A stretch of DNA of 64,000 nt from Cytobacillus oceanisediminis (lineage in GTDB: Bacteria > Bacillota > Bacilli > Bacillales > Cytobacillaceae), in NCBI RefSeq assembly GCF_007830235.1, contig NZ_VLKI01000005.1, forward strand, positions 62,001 to 126,000, read 5' to 3'. Positions 10,399-19,897 of the stretch are shown here, piece after piece; positions within the stretch are counted from its first letter, which is position 1; each line of letters starts with the position of its first letter. A program made the translations under genes and the position numbers. The notes under the pieces are model-generated. The model was not told the DNA's origin and did no database searches. It saw nothing but the letters and a program-made list of their open reading frames with translations.

Positions 10399-10429
10399 TT
10401 TTTATAAGACTCTTTTAAGAGGTGAAAGA

Positions 10430-11521
10430 ATGAAAATAGCGGTTAGCGGCGGGGGAACTGGCGGACATATATATCCGGCCCTTGCGCTCATAAGAGAAAT
10501 TCAAAAAGAACATAAAGATGCCGAATTTCTATATATAGGCACTGAAAAAGGATTGGAAAATACGATAGTCAAACGTGAAAACATACCTTTTAAGTCTATA
10601 CATATAACCGGTTTTAAGAGGAAGATTTCTTTAGAAAATGTGAAAACAGTGTTAAGGTTTTTAAAGGGAGTCCGTGAAAGCAAAAAAATGCTAAAAGACT
10701 TCAAAGCTGATATTGTGATTGGAACGGGCGGATATGTATGCGGCCCTGTGGTTTATGCTGCGGCAAAACTTGGCATACCGACAATCATACATGAACAAAA
10801 CAGTGTTCCGGGATTAACCAATAAGTTTCTTAGCAGATATGTAGATCGCATTGCAGTCTGTTTTGAAGAAGCAAAGGCTTTTTTTCCGGAAAATAAAACG
10901 ATTTTAACAGGTAATCCTCGTGCTTCCGAAGTATTGGGGCAGGATGGAATCAAGGGGAGGCTATCCGCAGGTTTGAAGACCGGCGCACCTGCTGTATTAA
11001 TTTTTGGAGGCAGCAGGGGGGCAAGGCCGATAAATGATGCGGTCCTAAAAACACTCGCTGAGCTGGGAGAAAAACCTTATCAGGTTTTATATATTACCGG
11101 TGATGTCCACTATGGGGATGTCCGGAAAGAAGTAGAGCTGGTCGGAAGCCCGGAAAATTTAGTCATCAAGCCATTTATTCATAATATGCCGGAGGTTCTT
11201 GCAGGTGCTGACCTTGTGGTTTCCCGTGCAGGTGCAACAACATTGGCCGAAATCACTTCTTTGGGCATACCTAGCATCCTAATCCCAAGCCCGTATGTGA
11301 CAAACAACCACCAGGAAAAGAACGCGAGGGCATTAAGTGACCATGGCGCTGCAGAGCTGCTCTTGGAAAAAGAATTAACAGGCAAGAAACTTATTGATAA
11401 CATTGACAAAATTATACTCGATTCAAATAAAATGAATGACATGAAGAAGGCTTCCAGTAATTTAGGAATTCCAGACGCGGCAAAAAGGCTATATGGGTTA
11501 ATGGTCGAATTGCAAAAGTAG
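10430..11521 (+). CDS. murG: UDP-GlcNAc:lipid I N-acetylglucosaminyltransferase
   Basis: Peripheral membrane GT-B glycosyltransferase that turns lipid I into lipid II. 363 aa, as in B. subtilis. N-terminal glycine loop [15 protein letters not shown], second loop [13 protein letters not shown]-terminal UDP-GlcNAc site with FGGSRGAR and [11 protein letters not shown], and the [15 protein letters not shown] motif. Ribosome site AAGAGGTGA precedes the ATG. Its leader contains repeat copy 1, and spoVE upstream is terminated, so murG must have its own promoter or rely on read-through. Confidence 0.97.
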   Translation: MKIAVSGGGTGGHIYPALALIREIQKEHKDAEFLYIGTEKGLENTIVKRENIPFKSIHITGFKRKISLENVKTVLRFLKGVRESKKMLKDFKADIVIGTGGYVCGPVVYAAAKLGIPTIIHEQNSVPGLTNKFLSRYVDRIAVCFEEAKAFFPENKTILTGNPRASEVLGQDGIKGRLSAGLKTGAPAVLIFGGSRGARPINDAVLKTLAELGEKPYQVLYITGDVHYGDVRKEVELVGSPENLVIKPFIHNMPEVLAGADLVVSRAGATTLAEITSLGIPSILIPSPYVTNNHQEKNARALSDHGAAELLLEKELTGKKLIDNIDKIILDSNKMNDMKKASSNLGIPDAAKRLYGLMVELQK

Positions 11522-11586
11522 CCTTGAAGGCCAGATATGCATAGAATAAATAAATTTAGGTGTAATAAAGAGAAAGGGAGGTATAT

Positions 11587-12495
11587 ATGGACGAATTTAT
11601 CAGCAAGCTTAGAGATTTGAATATTGGCACAATCAAAGAAAACGAGCCAATGGCCAATCATACAACAATGAAAATTGGCGGTCCTGCCGATTTGTTTATA
11701 GAGCCTTCATCCATAGAAAACCTGGCAAAAACGATGGATCTGATCCGTCAGCATAAAATAAAATGGACTGCAATTGGAAGAGGCTCAAATTTGCTTGTTT
11801 CCGATGGGGGAATAGAAGGGGCGGTCATTAAACTGGGCCGCGGCATGGATAAAATGGAGCTTAATGGTACGGAGTTAAAGGCAGGGGGCGGATACTCCTT
11901 AGTTGCCCTTTCGACGATCATCAGTAAAAAAGGGCTATCTGGCCTTGAATTCGCAAGCGGTATTCCAGGTTCTATCGGCGGTGCCGTTTATATGAACGCA
12001 GGTGCTCATGGATCTGATATTTCCCAAATATTAACCAAAGCCCATATTCTATTCGAGGATGGGAAGATGGAATGGCTGTCAAATGAAGAAATGGAATTTT
12101 CCTATAGAACATCAGTCCTGCAGAAAAAACGGCCTGGGATCGTGGCTGAAGCTGTATTCCAGCTAAAAGAAGGAGACAGGGAACTGATTTCTTCAGCAAT
12201 GCAAAAAAACAAAGACTACCGCAAGGAAACCCAGCCATGGAACTACCCATGTGCGGGCAGCATTTTCCGAAACCCCCTGCCTGACTATGCTGGCCAGCTG
12301 ATTGAAAAAGCAGGCTTGAAGGGCCATTCAATAGGCGGAGCACAAATATCCGATATGCATGGGAATTTTATTGTAAATGCAGGAGATGCAAAAGCTGAAG
12401 ATGTGCTTGCTTTAATCCAGCATGTCAAGGATACAATTTTTGATTTGTATGGTGTGAAAATGGAAACAGAAGTTGAAATAATCGGCCGAAAGTAA
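11587..12495 (+). CDS. murB: UDP-N-acetylenolpyruvoylglucosamine reductase
   Basis: FAD enzyme reducing enolpyruvyl-UDP-GlcNAc to UDP-MurNAc with NADPH. 302 aa, short Gram-positive-type MurB. FAD-binding motifs: [14 protein letters not shown], then [19 protein letters not shown]; catalytic serine in [10 protein letters not shown]-terminal glutamate in TEVEIIG. GGGAGG at 11576-11581 is the ribosome site. It follows murG by 65 bp and is followed by two hairpins, suggesting that murG-murB form a unit. Confidence 0.97.
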   Translation: MDEFISKLRDLNIGTIKENEPMANHTTMKIGGPADLFIEPSSIENLAKTMDLIRQHKIKWTAIGRGSNLLVSDGGIEGAVIKLGRGMDKMELNGTELKAGGGYSLVALSTIISKKGLSGLEFASGIPGSIGGAVYMNAGAHGSDISQILTKAHILFEDGKMEWLSNEEMEFSYRTSVLQKKRPGIVAEAVFQLKEGDRELISSAMQKNKDYRKETQPWNYPCAGSIFRNPLPDYAGQLIEKAGLKGHSIGGAQISDMHGNFIVNAGDAKAEDVLALIQHVKDTIFDLYGVKMETEVEIIGRK

Positions 12496-12581
12496 CGGGG
12501 AATAATACCTTACGAATTCCATTTATTGTGATATAATAATTTCTTAGATATGCAAACCAATTTATTGTTTTTTTTAATTGA

Positions 12582-12690
12582 AACGGCATGGGAAACATGC
12601 CGTTCTCCCCTTATTTATTCCTAATTCAATTAAAATGGACAAGCCATTCGAAAGGGTGCTATTAGGGGAAGAGCCGTCCATTTTCATTTT
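12582..12690 (+). terminator. Two tandem hairpins after murB
   Basis: First: AACGGCATG / CATGCCGTT (12582-12590, 12596-12604), 5-base loop, no good T tract. Second: AAAATGGAC / GTCCATTTT (12632-12640, 12676-12684) with a 35-base loop followed by CATTTTTCC. Together they probably end murG-murB transcription. A further GC stem AAGCGC / GCGCTT (12740-12759) followed by TTGCTTT lies just after. Confidence 0.55.
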
Positions 12691-12805
12691 TCCTATTTTC
12701 TAAGAAATTATTTCTTTGAGGCAAGGCACAGTCTGGCTCAAGCGCACGGTGCGGCGCTTTTGCTTTAGTAAAGGAAGGGAAATTCCGAACTTGGATAATT
12801 GTCTA

Positions 12806-12872
12806 GCTCCAGGCGCCATCGGCTCGAGGTCTTAAGTTTTTCGCCGATAGGCGGGCGCCTTGCGCATTTCTA
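12806..12872 (+). repeat. Short TCTAGCTCCAGGCGCC-type intergenic repeat before divIB
   Basis: Starts TGTCTAGCTCCAGGCGCC and ends GGGCGCCTTGCGCATTTCT, with AGGCGCC...ATCGGC on the left pairing with GCCGAT...GGCGCCT on the right across a 5-base bulge. I recognise this as a common Bacillaceae intergenic repeat type; a divergent copy sits at 47151-47245. It ends about 18 bases before the divIB start. In the 395-base murB-divIB gap I see nothing else except the hairpins listed separately. Confidence 0.55.
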
Positions 12873-12890
12873 TGTGGGGTGAATTTTAAA

Positions 12891-13682
12891 ATGGAGAAAA
12901 GTAAGGTTGTCTCGCTTGAGGATCGAATACCAAAACTGAAACAGCAGAGGAGGAAAAAAGCGAATAGAAGGCTGATTTTTTTGCTCCTGCTTTTCTTCTC
13001 GCTGATTGTTTTAGTTATATACTTTCAATCGCCCTTAAGCCATATTAAACAAATTAGGGTATCCGGAAATTCAATTTATGATAAAGAAGAAATAATACAA
13101 ATTAGCGGTGTTACTGAAAAAACAAATATTTGGAAGGTTGAAGAAGAGGTTATCGAGGGTAAGCTTAAAGAGCTGCCCGAAATTAAATCTTCCGATGTAA
13201 AGATTCATTTGCCAAACACGATTGCCATAAAGGTGGATGAACTAAAGCGCATTGCCTACATAACAAAAGAGAAACATTATTTGCCGGTTTTGGAGAATGG
13301 GAAAATTTTAAAGGATGTAAAGGTAGCCGAGATTCCTGTTAACGCCCCTATCCTTAGCGGATTTTCAGAAGGGGATATACTCGACATGATGATTGGGGAA
13401 CTGGAGACCTTGCCTGAAGAAGTCTTAAATTCCATATCCGAGATACAGCATACTCCTAAAGATACTGATTCTTTTCATATTACTCTATATATGAATGATG
13501 GTTTTGAGGTTAGTGCAACTTTAAGAAGTTTTTCAGAAAAAATGGCACATTATCCTTCTATCGTAAGCCAGCTGGATCCTGAAAAAAAAGGCATCATCGA
13601 CTTGGAAGTAGGCTCTTATTTTAAAGAATATGAAACAGAGGGAGCTGAAAAGGTTGAAGAAGAAAATGAAGGTGAAGGGTAA
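12891..13682 (+). CDS. divIB: Cell-division protein DivIB/FtsQ
   Basis: Bitopic divisome protein that with FtsL and DivIC controls septal PBP and FtsW activity. Basic cytoplasmic tail (KQQRRKKANRR), one membrane segment at about residues 28-47, then an external POTRA domain beginning IKQIRVSGNSIYDKEEI. I take ATG 12891 (MEKSKVVSLEDRIPKLKQ, 263 aa) with GGGGTG at 12876-12881; a GTG at 12879 would add four residues but overlaps that ribosome site. Its 3' end overlaps the start of ylxW. Confidence 0.95.
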   Translation: MEKSKVVSLEDRIPKLKQQRRKKANRRLIFLLLLFFSLIVLVIYFQSPLSHIKQIRVSGNSIYDKEEIIQISGVTEKTNIWKVEEEVIEGKLKELPEIKSSDVKIHLPNTIAIKVDELKRIAYITKEKHYLPVLENGKILKDVKVAEIPVNAPILSGFSEGDILDMMIGELETLPEEVLNSISEIQHTPKDTDSFHITLYMNDGFEVSATLRSFSEKMAHYPSIVSQLDPEKKGIIDLEVGSYFKEYETEGAEKVEEENEGEG

Positions 13683-14361
13683 TCATGTCATATTCTCATT
13701 GGTCTTTCTGGTGCTGGGTTATATGATGGCATTTTCCTACCACCTAACCCAGGGGGAAAGTGACAAATCCGCAATGACGGGAAAGCAATGGGAAAGAGAT
13801 TTGGAACTTCGAAATCAGCTGGTTGAACTGGAGGAAAAAAACAGGGCACTTCAAAAGGAACTGAATGAGAAGCAGGAAAATGTCCTGGAAATTGAAAAAG
13901 AGCTGTCCCAGGAAGCTCAGGTTTATTTTAACCTCGCTGAGGATGCAGAAAAATATAGGATGCACCTCGGTAAAGTTAAAGTAAAGGGTGAGGGTGTAGA
14001 GGTTACCCTTGCAGATGGGGACTATAATCCAGATGAGGAAAACATCAATAATTATATTGTTCATGAACACCATGTATTTAAGGTTGTCAATGAGCTATAT
14101 ATTTCCGGAGCTGCCGCAGTCTCTATAAATGGGCAGAGGCTATCTCACAGCTCCTATGTAGTTTGCAACGGGCCAGTGATAGAAGTAGACGGCTATCAGC
14201 ATCCAGCACCCTTTGTTATCACGGCTATAGGTGATGCAGATGTCCTTTCGTCGGCTCTGAATTTAACAGGCGGAGTTAAGGATACATTGGTAGATGAAAA
14301 CATCCAATTCACACTGGAAAAAAATGATGAAATTATCATGGAACCGTTACTGGGGACTTAA
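13654..14361 (+). CDS. ylxW: DUF881-family membrane protein YlxW
   Basis: Conserved dcw-cluster protein of unknown function. N-terminal membrane segment VIFSLVFLVLGYMMAFSYHL, a coiled coil over about residues 35-85 rich in Glu/Lys/Leu, then the DUF881 external domain (VKGEGVEVTLADGDYN, ISINGQRL-type AVSINGQRLS). TTG 13654 has GGGAG about 10 bases upstream; an in-frame ATG at 13630 would add 8 residues. Overlaps divIB by 29 bases, suggesting coupling. Followed by its paralogue ylxX. Confidence 0.85.
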   Translation: MKKKMKVKGNHVIFSLVFLVLGYMMAFSYHLTQGESDKSAMTGKQWERDLELRNQLVELEEKNRALQKELNEKQENVLEIEKELSQEAQVYFNLAEDAEKYRMHLGKVKVKGEGVEVTLADGDYNPDEENINNYIVHEHHVFKVVNELYISGAAAVSINGQRLSHSSYVVCNGPVIEVDGYQHPAPFVITAIGDADVLSSALNLTGGVKDTLVDENIQFTLEKNDEIIMEPLLGT

Positions 14362-14445
14362 AGCCAATCAAGTCAATATTCTTCCCTTTTGATTTAACGA
14401 TGTGTCCACAAAAGGATCTATACGGGAAAGTAAGGTGGAATTAAA

Positions 14446-15177
14446 GTGGACAGCAAAAACAAACTCAGCTTTACTTTTATTACGGTAGTCATCGGCTTTA
14501 TGATTGCCGTACAGTTTCAAACTGTAAAAGAACCTGTTGTTCGTGATACAAGGGATACATGGCAGCTAAGAGAGGATTTGCTTAAAGAAAAGGAATTGCA
14601 ATTGAAGCTGCTTCGCGAGATCAGTTCAAACGAAGAGAAAATTGCCCAATATGAAACAAAGCGCAAACAAAGCAAGGAGCAAGTGCTGCGTGAAACGCTG
14701 GAGGAATTAAGAATGGAAGCCGGATTAAGTGAAGTGACGGGACCGGGGATCATTTTGACTATTGAACCGGTTTATGAAGAACTGCTTCTAGGGAAACAAG
14801 TTGACTCTATCTCACCTGATTTACTGAAAAGGCTTGTTAATGAGCTAAATATGTATGATGCCCAGCATATTTCCATTGATGGGAGACGGGTCATCAACAC
14901 TACTGTTATCCGTGATATCAACAGGGAAACAATGATAGACGGATATGCATTAAACCGGCTGCCTATTGAAATAAAAGTAATAGCAGAGAACGCTCAGTCA
15001 GCCGATAAGCTGTTCAACCGAATGCAAGTATCAAAATCTGCAGAGGAATTCTTCATAGACAATCTTCGGGTAAAGGTGCATAAGCCTGAAGATCCTGTCA
15101 CCGTTCCGGCTTATGACGATGCACTCAGAATCAGATATATGGAGCCTGTGAAACCTGAAGAAGGAGGCAAATCATAA
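14446..15177 (+). CDS. ylxX: DUF881-family membrane protein YlxX
   Basis: Paralogue of the preceding gene: one N-terminal membrane segment (FTFITVVIGFMIAVQF), a coiled coil (LRE..LLKEKELQLKLLRE), then the DUF881 core with GPGIILTIEP and HISIDGRRVINTT. 243 aa, GTG start with AAGGTGG ribosome site. Its last codons overlap the sbp ATG by one base. Function unknown; conserved position between divIB and ftsA suggests a role near division or membrane organisation. Confidence 0.85.
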   Translation: MDSKNKLSFTFITVVIGFMIAVQFQTVKEPVVRDTRDTWQLREDLLKEKELQLKLLREISSNEEKIAQYETKRKQSKEQVLRETLEELRMEAGLSEVTGPGIILTIEPVYEELLLGKQVDSISPDLLKRLVNELNMYDAQHISIDGRRVINTTVIRDINRETMIDGYALNRLPIEIKVIAENAQSADKLFNRMQVSKSAEEFFIDNLRVKVHKPEDPVTVPAYDDALRIRYMEPVKPEEGGKS

Positions 15178-15539
15178 TGTGGCTTCCTATTTTAGGATTA
15201 ATCATAGGGGTTATACTTGGTTTATTAACGGATATAAAAATCCCTGATGAATACTCAAATTATTTATCCATCGCTGTCCTTGCTGCACTGGACACTCTAT
15301 TCGGAGGAATTCGGGCACAGCTTCAAAATATCTATGATGAAAAAGTTTTCGTCTCCGGATTCTTTTTTAATATTTTACTGGCAGCAAGTTTAGCTTTTCT
15401 GGGTGTCCATCTTGGTGTAGACTTGTATTTAGCAGCAGTTTTTGCATTTGGAGTCAGGCTTTTCCAAAATATTGCGGTAATAAGGCGTATTCTAATTGCA
15501 AAATGGTCTCAAAACCAAGAAAAAACAGAAAAAAATTGA
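15177..15539 (+). CDS. sbp: Small basic protein (DUF1290 membrane protein)
   Basis: 120-aa integral membrane protein with three or four hydrophobic segments (LPILGLIIGVILGLLTDI, YLSIAVLAALDTLFGGI, FNILLAASLAFLGVHLGV) and a basic C-terminus. Matches Sbp by size, sequence and position directly before ftsA. Overlaps ylxX by one base and so is co-translated. Function is not established. Confidence 0.9.
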   Translation: MWLPILGLIIGVILGLLTDIKIPDEYSNYLSIAVLAALDTLFGGIRAQLQNIYDEKVFVSGFFFNILLAASLAFLGVHLGVDLYLAAVFAFGVRLFQNIAVIRRILIAKWSQNQEKTEKN

Positions 15540-15547
15540 TATTTAAA

Positions 15548-15576
15548 AAAGGGAATATATTAGTTTTGACGAATAA
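15548..15576 (+). promoter_or_regulatory. Candidate SigH promoter for ftsAZ
   Basis: -35 AAAGGGAAT (15548-15556) matches the SigH pattern RnAGGAwWW at all but one position. -10 GACGAATAA (15568-15576) matches RnnGAATwW completely. The 11-base gap equals that of the well-known spoVG SigH promoter as I recall it. B. subtilis ftsAZ also has a SigH promoter that raises FtsZ at the onset of sporulation. The 127-base leader also has a CAACAA/TTGTTG hairpin before the AAAGGAGGTG ribosome site. Confidence 0.6.
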
Positions 15577-15666
15577 TTTTATAGATAAACTACTAATTTT
15601 ACACAAACAACAAAAAAATGATTGTTGTTCAATAATAATTGGAATTGCTAAAGGAGGTGCCAGAGA

Positions 15667-16953
15667 ATGAACAGCAATGAAATATATGTTAGTCTTGACA
15701 TCGGTACATCCAGTGTGAAAGTAATCATTGGGGAAATGGTCAATGACTCTTTAAATATTATTGGTGTGGGCAATGTGAAGTCAGAAGGTTTACGCAAAGG
15801 CTCCATTGTTGATATAGACGAAACCGTTCATTCTATTAAAAAGGCAATAGAACAGGCTGAGAGAATGATAGGAATGGAGATTAAAAATGTGATTGTAGGT
15901 ATTACAGGCAATCATGTTATGCTTCAGCCATCACATGGCGTTGTAGCAGTTTCCAGTGAAAATAGGGAAATTACAGACGAGGATGTGGCTAGAGTTATTG
16001 ATGCGGCGCAGGTCGTATCCATCCCTCCTGAAAGAGATATCATTGATGTAATCCCAAAACAGTTCATCGTTGACGGATTGGATGAGATTAGCGATCCCCG
16101 CGGAATGATCGGTGTGCGCCTTGAAATGGAGGGCACCATTATTACCGGATCCAAAACAATATTACATAACACACTGCGCTGTGTAGAACGTGCTGGGCTT
16201 GAAATTATGGATATTACGCTTCAGCCGCTGGCAGCAGGAGCTTTTGCCCTTTCGAAAGATGAAAAGAATCTTGGAGTGGCACTTGTGGACATTGGCGGCG
16301 GTTCTACAACAATCGCCTTGTTTGAAAATGGAGTATTGAAGGCAACCAGTGTCCTACCAGTCGGCGGGGACCATATAACAAAAGATTTATCAATTGGCCT
16401 TCGCACATCTACTGAAGATGCAGAAAACATTAAGACAAAGCATGGTTATGCATTCTATGACCATGCATCCGAAGATGAAGTATTCAGTGTTCCGATCATT
16501 GGCAGCGACCAGCATCAGCAATTTAACCAGCTTGAAATATCGGACATTATTGAAGCGAGGATGGAAGAGATATTTGACCTAATCCAGCATGAGGTAAAGC
16601 GCCTTGGAGCCAAGGATCTTCCTGGGGGCTATGTCCTTAGCGGGGGCGTAGCAAATACCCAGGGAATACTTGAATTGGCACAGGTCATTTTCCAAAATAG
16701 GGTGCGCATAGCAATCCCTGATTATATTGGTGTAAGGGAACCCCAGTACACAACAGCTGTCGGACTGATCAAGTTTGCTTATAAGAATGCCAAGATACAG
16801 GGCAGAAGAATGGAGCATCCAGTAACTGTTCCGGAAACAAAAGAGAAACGAGTTCAGAAACAACAACCGCAACCAAAAACAAAGCCGGAAAAACAGCCGG
16901 AAGAAAAAATCACATCAAGAGTTAAAAAGTTCCTCGGATACTTTTTCGAATAA
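15667..16953 (+). CDS. ftsA: Cell-division actin-like ATPase FtsA
   Basis: Actin-family protein that tethers FtsZ filaments to the membrane and recruits the divisome. 428 aa. Phosphate-1 loop VSLDIGTSSVKVI at the N-terminus, inserted SHS2/1C domain, phosphate-2 loop ALVDIGGGSTTIAL, adenosine motif GYVLSGGVANTQG, and a C-terminal amphipathic membrane-targeting helix (VKKFLGYFFE) after a Lys/Gln/Pro-rich linker. Strong AAAGGAGGTG ribosome site. ftsZ follows after 170 bp. Confidence 0.98.
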   Translation: MNSNEIYVSLDIGTSSVKVIIGEMVNDSLNIIGVGNVKSEGLRKGSIVDIDETVHSIKKAIEQAERMIGMEIKNVIVGITGNHVMLQPSHGVVAVSSENREITDEDVARVIDAAQVVSIPPERDIIDVIPKQFIVDGLDEISDPRGMIGVRLEMEGTIITGSKTILHNTLRCVERAGLEIMDITLQPLAAGAFALSKDEKNLGVALVDIGGGSTTIALFENGVLKATSVLPVGGDHITKDLSIGLRTSTEDAENIKTKHGYAFYDHASEDEVFSVPIIGSDQHQQFNQLEISDIIEARMEEIFDLIQHEVKRLGAKDLPGGYVLSGGVANTQGILELAQVIFQNRVRIAIPDYIGVREPQYTTAVGLIKFAYKNAKIQGRRMEHPVTVPETKEKRVQKQQPQPKTKPEKQPEEKITSRVKKFLGYFFE

Positions 16954-17123
16954 CTTGATTTGATTCGCATGGGTTTTGGAAACGGAATAAGCAGCCATTG
17001 GGCTATCAGCAAAAAAGACAAGCACGGCGAAGTAGGCAGCGTAGCCTATTTCCATGGTGCAAATAAAAAAGCGAATCAGAAAAAGGTGTTCTAAGGAATA
17101 TCGACGAATTAGGAGGATTAGTC

Positions 17124-18272
17124 ATGTTGGAATTTGATACGAATTTAGATTCATTAGCAACCATAAAAGTAATCGGCGTTGGAGGCGGCGGTAACAATGC
17201 TGTAAATAGAATGATTGAGCACGGTGTGCAGGGTGTCGAGTTTATTGCAGTTAACACAGATGCCCAGGCGTTGAACCTGTCAAAAGCTGAAGTGAAAATG
17301 CAAATTGGCGGAAAGCTTACAAGAGGCCTTGGTGCAGGTGCAAACCCTGAGGTAGGCAAAAAGGCAGCTGAAGAAAGCAAGGAGCAGGTTGAAGAAGCTC
17401 TAAAAGGCGCAGATATGGTATTCGTTACTGCCGGGATGGGAGGCGGAACTGGAACAGGGGCTGCTCCGGTAATTGCCCAAATTGCCCGTGATTTAGGTGC
17501 CTTGACAGTTGGAGTTGTTACCCGCCCATTTACGTTTGAAGGCAGAAAGCGTTCTACCCAGGCTGCCGGCGGTATTGCTTCCATGAAAGAAGCTGTTGAT
17601 ACCTTGATTGTCATTCCTAATGACAGGCTGTTAGAAATCGTTGATAAAAGCACTCCGATGCTTGAAGCATTCCGTGAGGCGGATAATGTTCTTCGCCAAG
17701 GTGTACAGGGTATTTCCGATTTGATTGCCGTACCAGGGCTAATCAACCTTGACTTTGCAGATGTAAAAACAATTATGTCCAATAAAGGATCAGCATTAAT
17801 GGGGATAGGTGTTGCGGCAGGTGAAAACCGCGCTGCTGAAGCGGCGAAAAAAGCCATATCTTCACCATTGCTTGAAACGTCAATTGACGGAGCCCAAGGG
17901 GTTCTGATGAATATCACAGGCGGATCGAACCTGAGCCTGTATGAAGTCCAGGAAGCAGCTGATATTGTTGCTTCTGCATCAGATCAGGACGTAAACATGA
18001 TTTTCGGTTCTGTTATTAATGAAAATCTTAAGGACGAAATCGTTGTAACCGTTATTGCAACCGGATTTAACGAGGAAGTCATCCAGCCTAAACCAACCAG
18101 ACCTTCATTTGGACAGCCGAAAGCTGCCCCAAGCATGGGAATGGGAACGGCCAAACGTGAGCAAAAGAGAGAGGAAGCTCCACAAGAGCCTGTGAGAAGC
18201 AACCAGTCTCACCAACCAGAAGAAACTTTGGATATTCCAACCTTCCTCCGCAACCGCAACCGCAGAAGATAA
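17124..18272 (+). CDS. ftsZ: Cell-division tubulin-like GTPase FtsZ
   Basis: GTPase that polymerises into the Z ring. 382 aa. N-terminal [17 protein letters not shown], tubulin signature [13 protein letters not shown] at about residues 104-116, T7 loop [11 protein letters not shown] with the catalytic aspartates, a short disordered linker, and the C-terminal peptide DIPTFLRNR that binds FtsA, SepF and others. AGGAGG precedes the ATG. A strong terminator and a repeat follow; the proteases bpr/bpf found next in B. subtilis are absent. Confidence 0.99.
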   Translation: MLEFDTNLDSLATIKVIGVGGGGNNAVNRMIEHGVQGVEFIAVNTDAQALNLSKAEVKMQIGGKLTRGLGAGANPEVGKKAAEESKEQVEEALKGADMVFVTAGMGGGTGTGAAPVIAQIARDLGALTVGVVTRPFTFEGRKRSTQAAGGIASMKEAVDTLIVIPNDRLLEIVDKSTPMLEAFREADNVLRQGVQGISDLIAVPGLINLDFADVKTIMSNKGSALMGIGVAAGENRAAEAAKKAISSPLLETSIDGAQGVLMNITGGSNLSLYEVQEAADIVASASDQDVNMIFGSVINENLKDEIVVTVIATGFNEEVIQPKPTRPSFGQPKAAPSMGMGTAKREQKREEAPQEPVRSNQSHQPEETLDIPTFLRNRNRRR

Positions 18273-18290
18273 GGATAGTACTATAAAAGA

Positions 18291-18333
18291 AACACCTGGA
18301 ATCAGAGATAGTCTGTGATTCCAGGTGTTTTTT
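18291..18333 (+). terminator. Intrinsic terminator after ftsZ
   Basis: Perfect 14-bp stem AACACCTGGAATCA / TGATTCCAGGTGTT (18291-18304, 18316-18329) with an 11-base loop, then a run of T residues. Repeat copy 2 begins 8 bases beyond. Confidence 0.95.
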
Positions 18334-18340
18334 ATAAGAA

Positions 18341-18582
18341 AGCTGTGTTAAAACTAATTGCTGATTAGCGCTGTGTTGATTGGAGCGGAAGGCTCGAGAA
18401 TCCTCGAAAATGGATTCGCATTTCCTTCGTCCGATGCTTTTTCGAAGATGCTCTTCCAAAGTCCTGCGGGAAAAGCGTACCCAAGGGAGACCCCGAATGC
18501 GTAGAACCCCAAGGAGGCTCCGGGAAGCCCGCGGTTCGCTGAGTGCCTGCTGCAAAAATCAACACCCAAGTTTAATTGAGCC
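18341..18582 (+). repeat. MITE-like repeat, copy 2 (between ftsZ and hmp)
   Basis: 242-bp copy with left end AGCTGTGTTAAA and right end GTTTAATTGAGCC. Flanks TATAAGAA (18333-18340) and AACGAGAA (18583-18590) match at 5 of 8, a decayed target duplication at best. It lies between the ftsZ terminator and the bidirectional hmp terminator, in a convergent gene gap where insertion is harmless. Internal subterminal sequences (GTTGATTGGAGCGGAAGGC) are shared with the other copies. Confidence 0.85.
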
Positions 18583-18595
18583 AACGAGAAAAAGC

Positions 18596-18628
18596 ATGGC
18601 CCTGATATCAATCAGGGCCATACTTTTT
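18596..18628. terminator. Bidirectional terminator at the 3' end of hmp
   Basis: Perfect 11-bp stem ATGGCCCTGAT / ATCAGGGCCAT (18596-18606, 18611-18621) with a 4-base loop. Plus strand has ACTTTTTTT; read from the minus strand it is followed by GCTTTTTC. It can stop hmp transcription and any read-through from ftsZ. Confidence 0.9.
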
Positions 18629-18633
18629 TTGCT

Positions 18634-19863
18634 TTATACAGATTGTGGTTCTTTTAATTCCATTGAAGGACCAAAGAATTCATAACGGATATTTTCTTTT
18701 TTGAAACCAGATTCAAGCAATGCTTCGTACATGGCTTGCATAAACGGTACTGGACCGCACATATAAACCAGGCTATCCATATCTGAAACGATTGTTTTTA
18801 GCCATTCAGATGTTATATAGCCCTCTTTATTATAGGCCTTCTCTTCCTTATCCTTTTCGGATGGATTTTCATAACAGAAATAAGCTTTTACCAACTGATT
18901 ATTTTCTTCTATATTTTTTACTTCCTCAGCAAAAGCGTGAACATTTCCATTGATTGCGGCATGGATAAAGGAAGTTTCGTTAGTCATGCCTGATGCATCT
19001 AGATGGCGAAGCATGCTAAGCATAGGGGTTATCCCAACGCCGCCGCTAAGAAGAACGATCGATTTATCAGTCTGTTCGAGAACAAATTCTCCTGCTGGAG
19101 CGCTTATTTCTATTTGATCACCTTCTTTTAATTCATTGTGAAGGTAGTTGGAAATCTTTCCTTCCGGCTTCCCGTTCGTTCCGTCTTCCTTCTTGACAGA
19201 AATACGATAGTATGCTTTTTCTGGAGAATCAGATAGGCTGTATTGACGGATGTGTGTAAATTCTTCCCCTTGGATATTTAACTTCACACTTATATATTGG
19301 CCTGGCAGATAGGCGGCAATATCTCCGCCATCAACTGGACTGAAGTAGAAAGATGTAATTACATCGCTTTCCTTAACTTTCTTAGTAACGTTAAATGTTC
19401 TGAAATCCTTCCAGCCGCCTGGTTTCTGGGAGGCCTCATCATAAAGGCTCTTTTCCAAGCCAATAAAAGCACCTGCAATAACTCCATATGCTTTTGTCCA
19501 TGCCTCAATAATTTCGTCTGTAGCAGCATCTTTAAGAACCTCTTTTATTGCAAGGATTAAATGCTCCCCAACAATCGGATAATGCTCCGGTTTAATCCCT
19601 AGTGAACGGTGTTTATGGGCGATCTGTGTTACAACCGGCAAGATGACCTCAAGCTGGTCAATGTATTTTGCAGCGGCATAAACAGAGTTTGCGAGCGCTT
19701 TCTGCTGACGTCCCTGCTTTTGGTTTGCGTGGTTAAAAATATTTAATAGTTCAGGGTGATTTGTAAACATTAGCTTATAAAAAGTTTTAGTAATATCCTC
19801 GCCATGTTTTTCGAGTACAGGTACAGTGCTTTTAATAATCTCAATTGTTTTTGTGTCTAGCAT
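18634..19863 (-). CDS. hmp: Flavohaemoglobin, nitric oxide dioxygenase
   Basis: Converts NO and O2 to nitrate using NAD(P)H; cytoplasmic. Globin domain in residues 1-135 with proximal histidine in KPEHYPIVGEHL, FAD/NAD reductase domain with RQYSLSD (FAD) and LLSGGVGITPMLSML, and a C-terminal YEFFGP motif. Begins MLDTKTIEIIKSTVPVL like B. subtilis Hmp, so I use the ATG at 19863; a GTG three bases upstream is also in frame. AAGGAG is the ribosome site. It is the only reverse-strand gene among forward division and sporulation genes; in B. subtilis hmp lies elsewhere. The promoter carries an Fnr/CRP-type palindrome. Confidence 0.95.
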   Translation of the reverse strand: MLDTKTIEIIKSTVPVLEKHGEDITKTFYKLMFTNHPELLNIFNHANQKQGRQQKALANSVYAAAKYIDQLEVILPVVTQIAHKHRSLGIKPEHYPIVGEHLILAIKEVLKDAATDEIIEAWTKAYGVIAGAFIGLEKSLYDEASQKPGGWKDFRTFNVTKKVKESDVITSFYFSPVDGGDIAAYLPGQYISVKLNIQGEEFTHIRQYSLSDSPEKAYYRISVKKEDGTNGKPEGKISNYLHNELKEGDQIEISAPAGEFVLEQTDKSIVLLSGGVGITPMLSMLRHLDASGMTNETSFIHAAINGNVHAFAEEVKNIEENNQLVKAYFCYENPSEKDKEEKAYNKEGYITSEWLKTIVSDMDSLVYMCGPVPFMQAMYEALLESGFKKENIRYEFFGPSMELKEPQSV

Positions 19864-19897
19864 CACAGCAAAACTCCTTTTTTATATTTTCACTGTC

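Noticed and set aside
10065-10407. Open frames of 76-97 codons over repeat copy 1, and similar ones over copies 2-5
   Set aside because: They occur on both strands, lack ribosome sites and domains, and recur only because the repeat is GC-rich and low in stops.
17006-17917. 303-codon frame on the minus strand opposite ftsZ
   Set aside because: Serine/proline/threonine-rich shadow of ftsZ codon usage with no start context or known domain.
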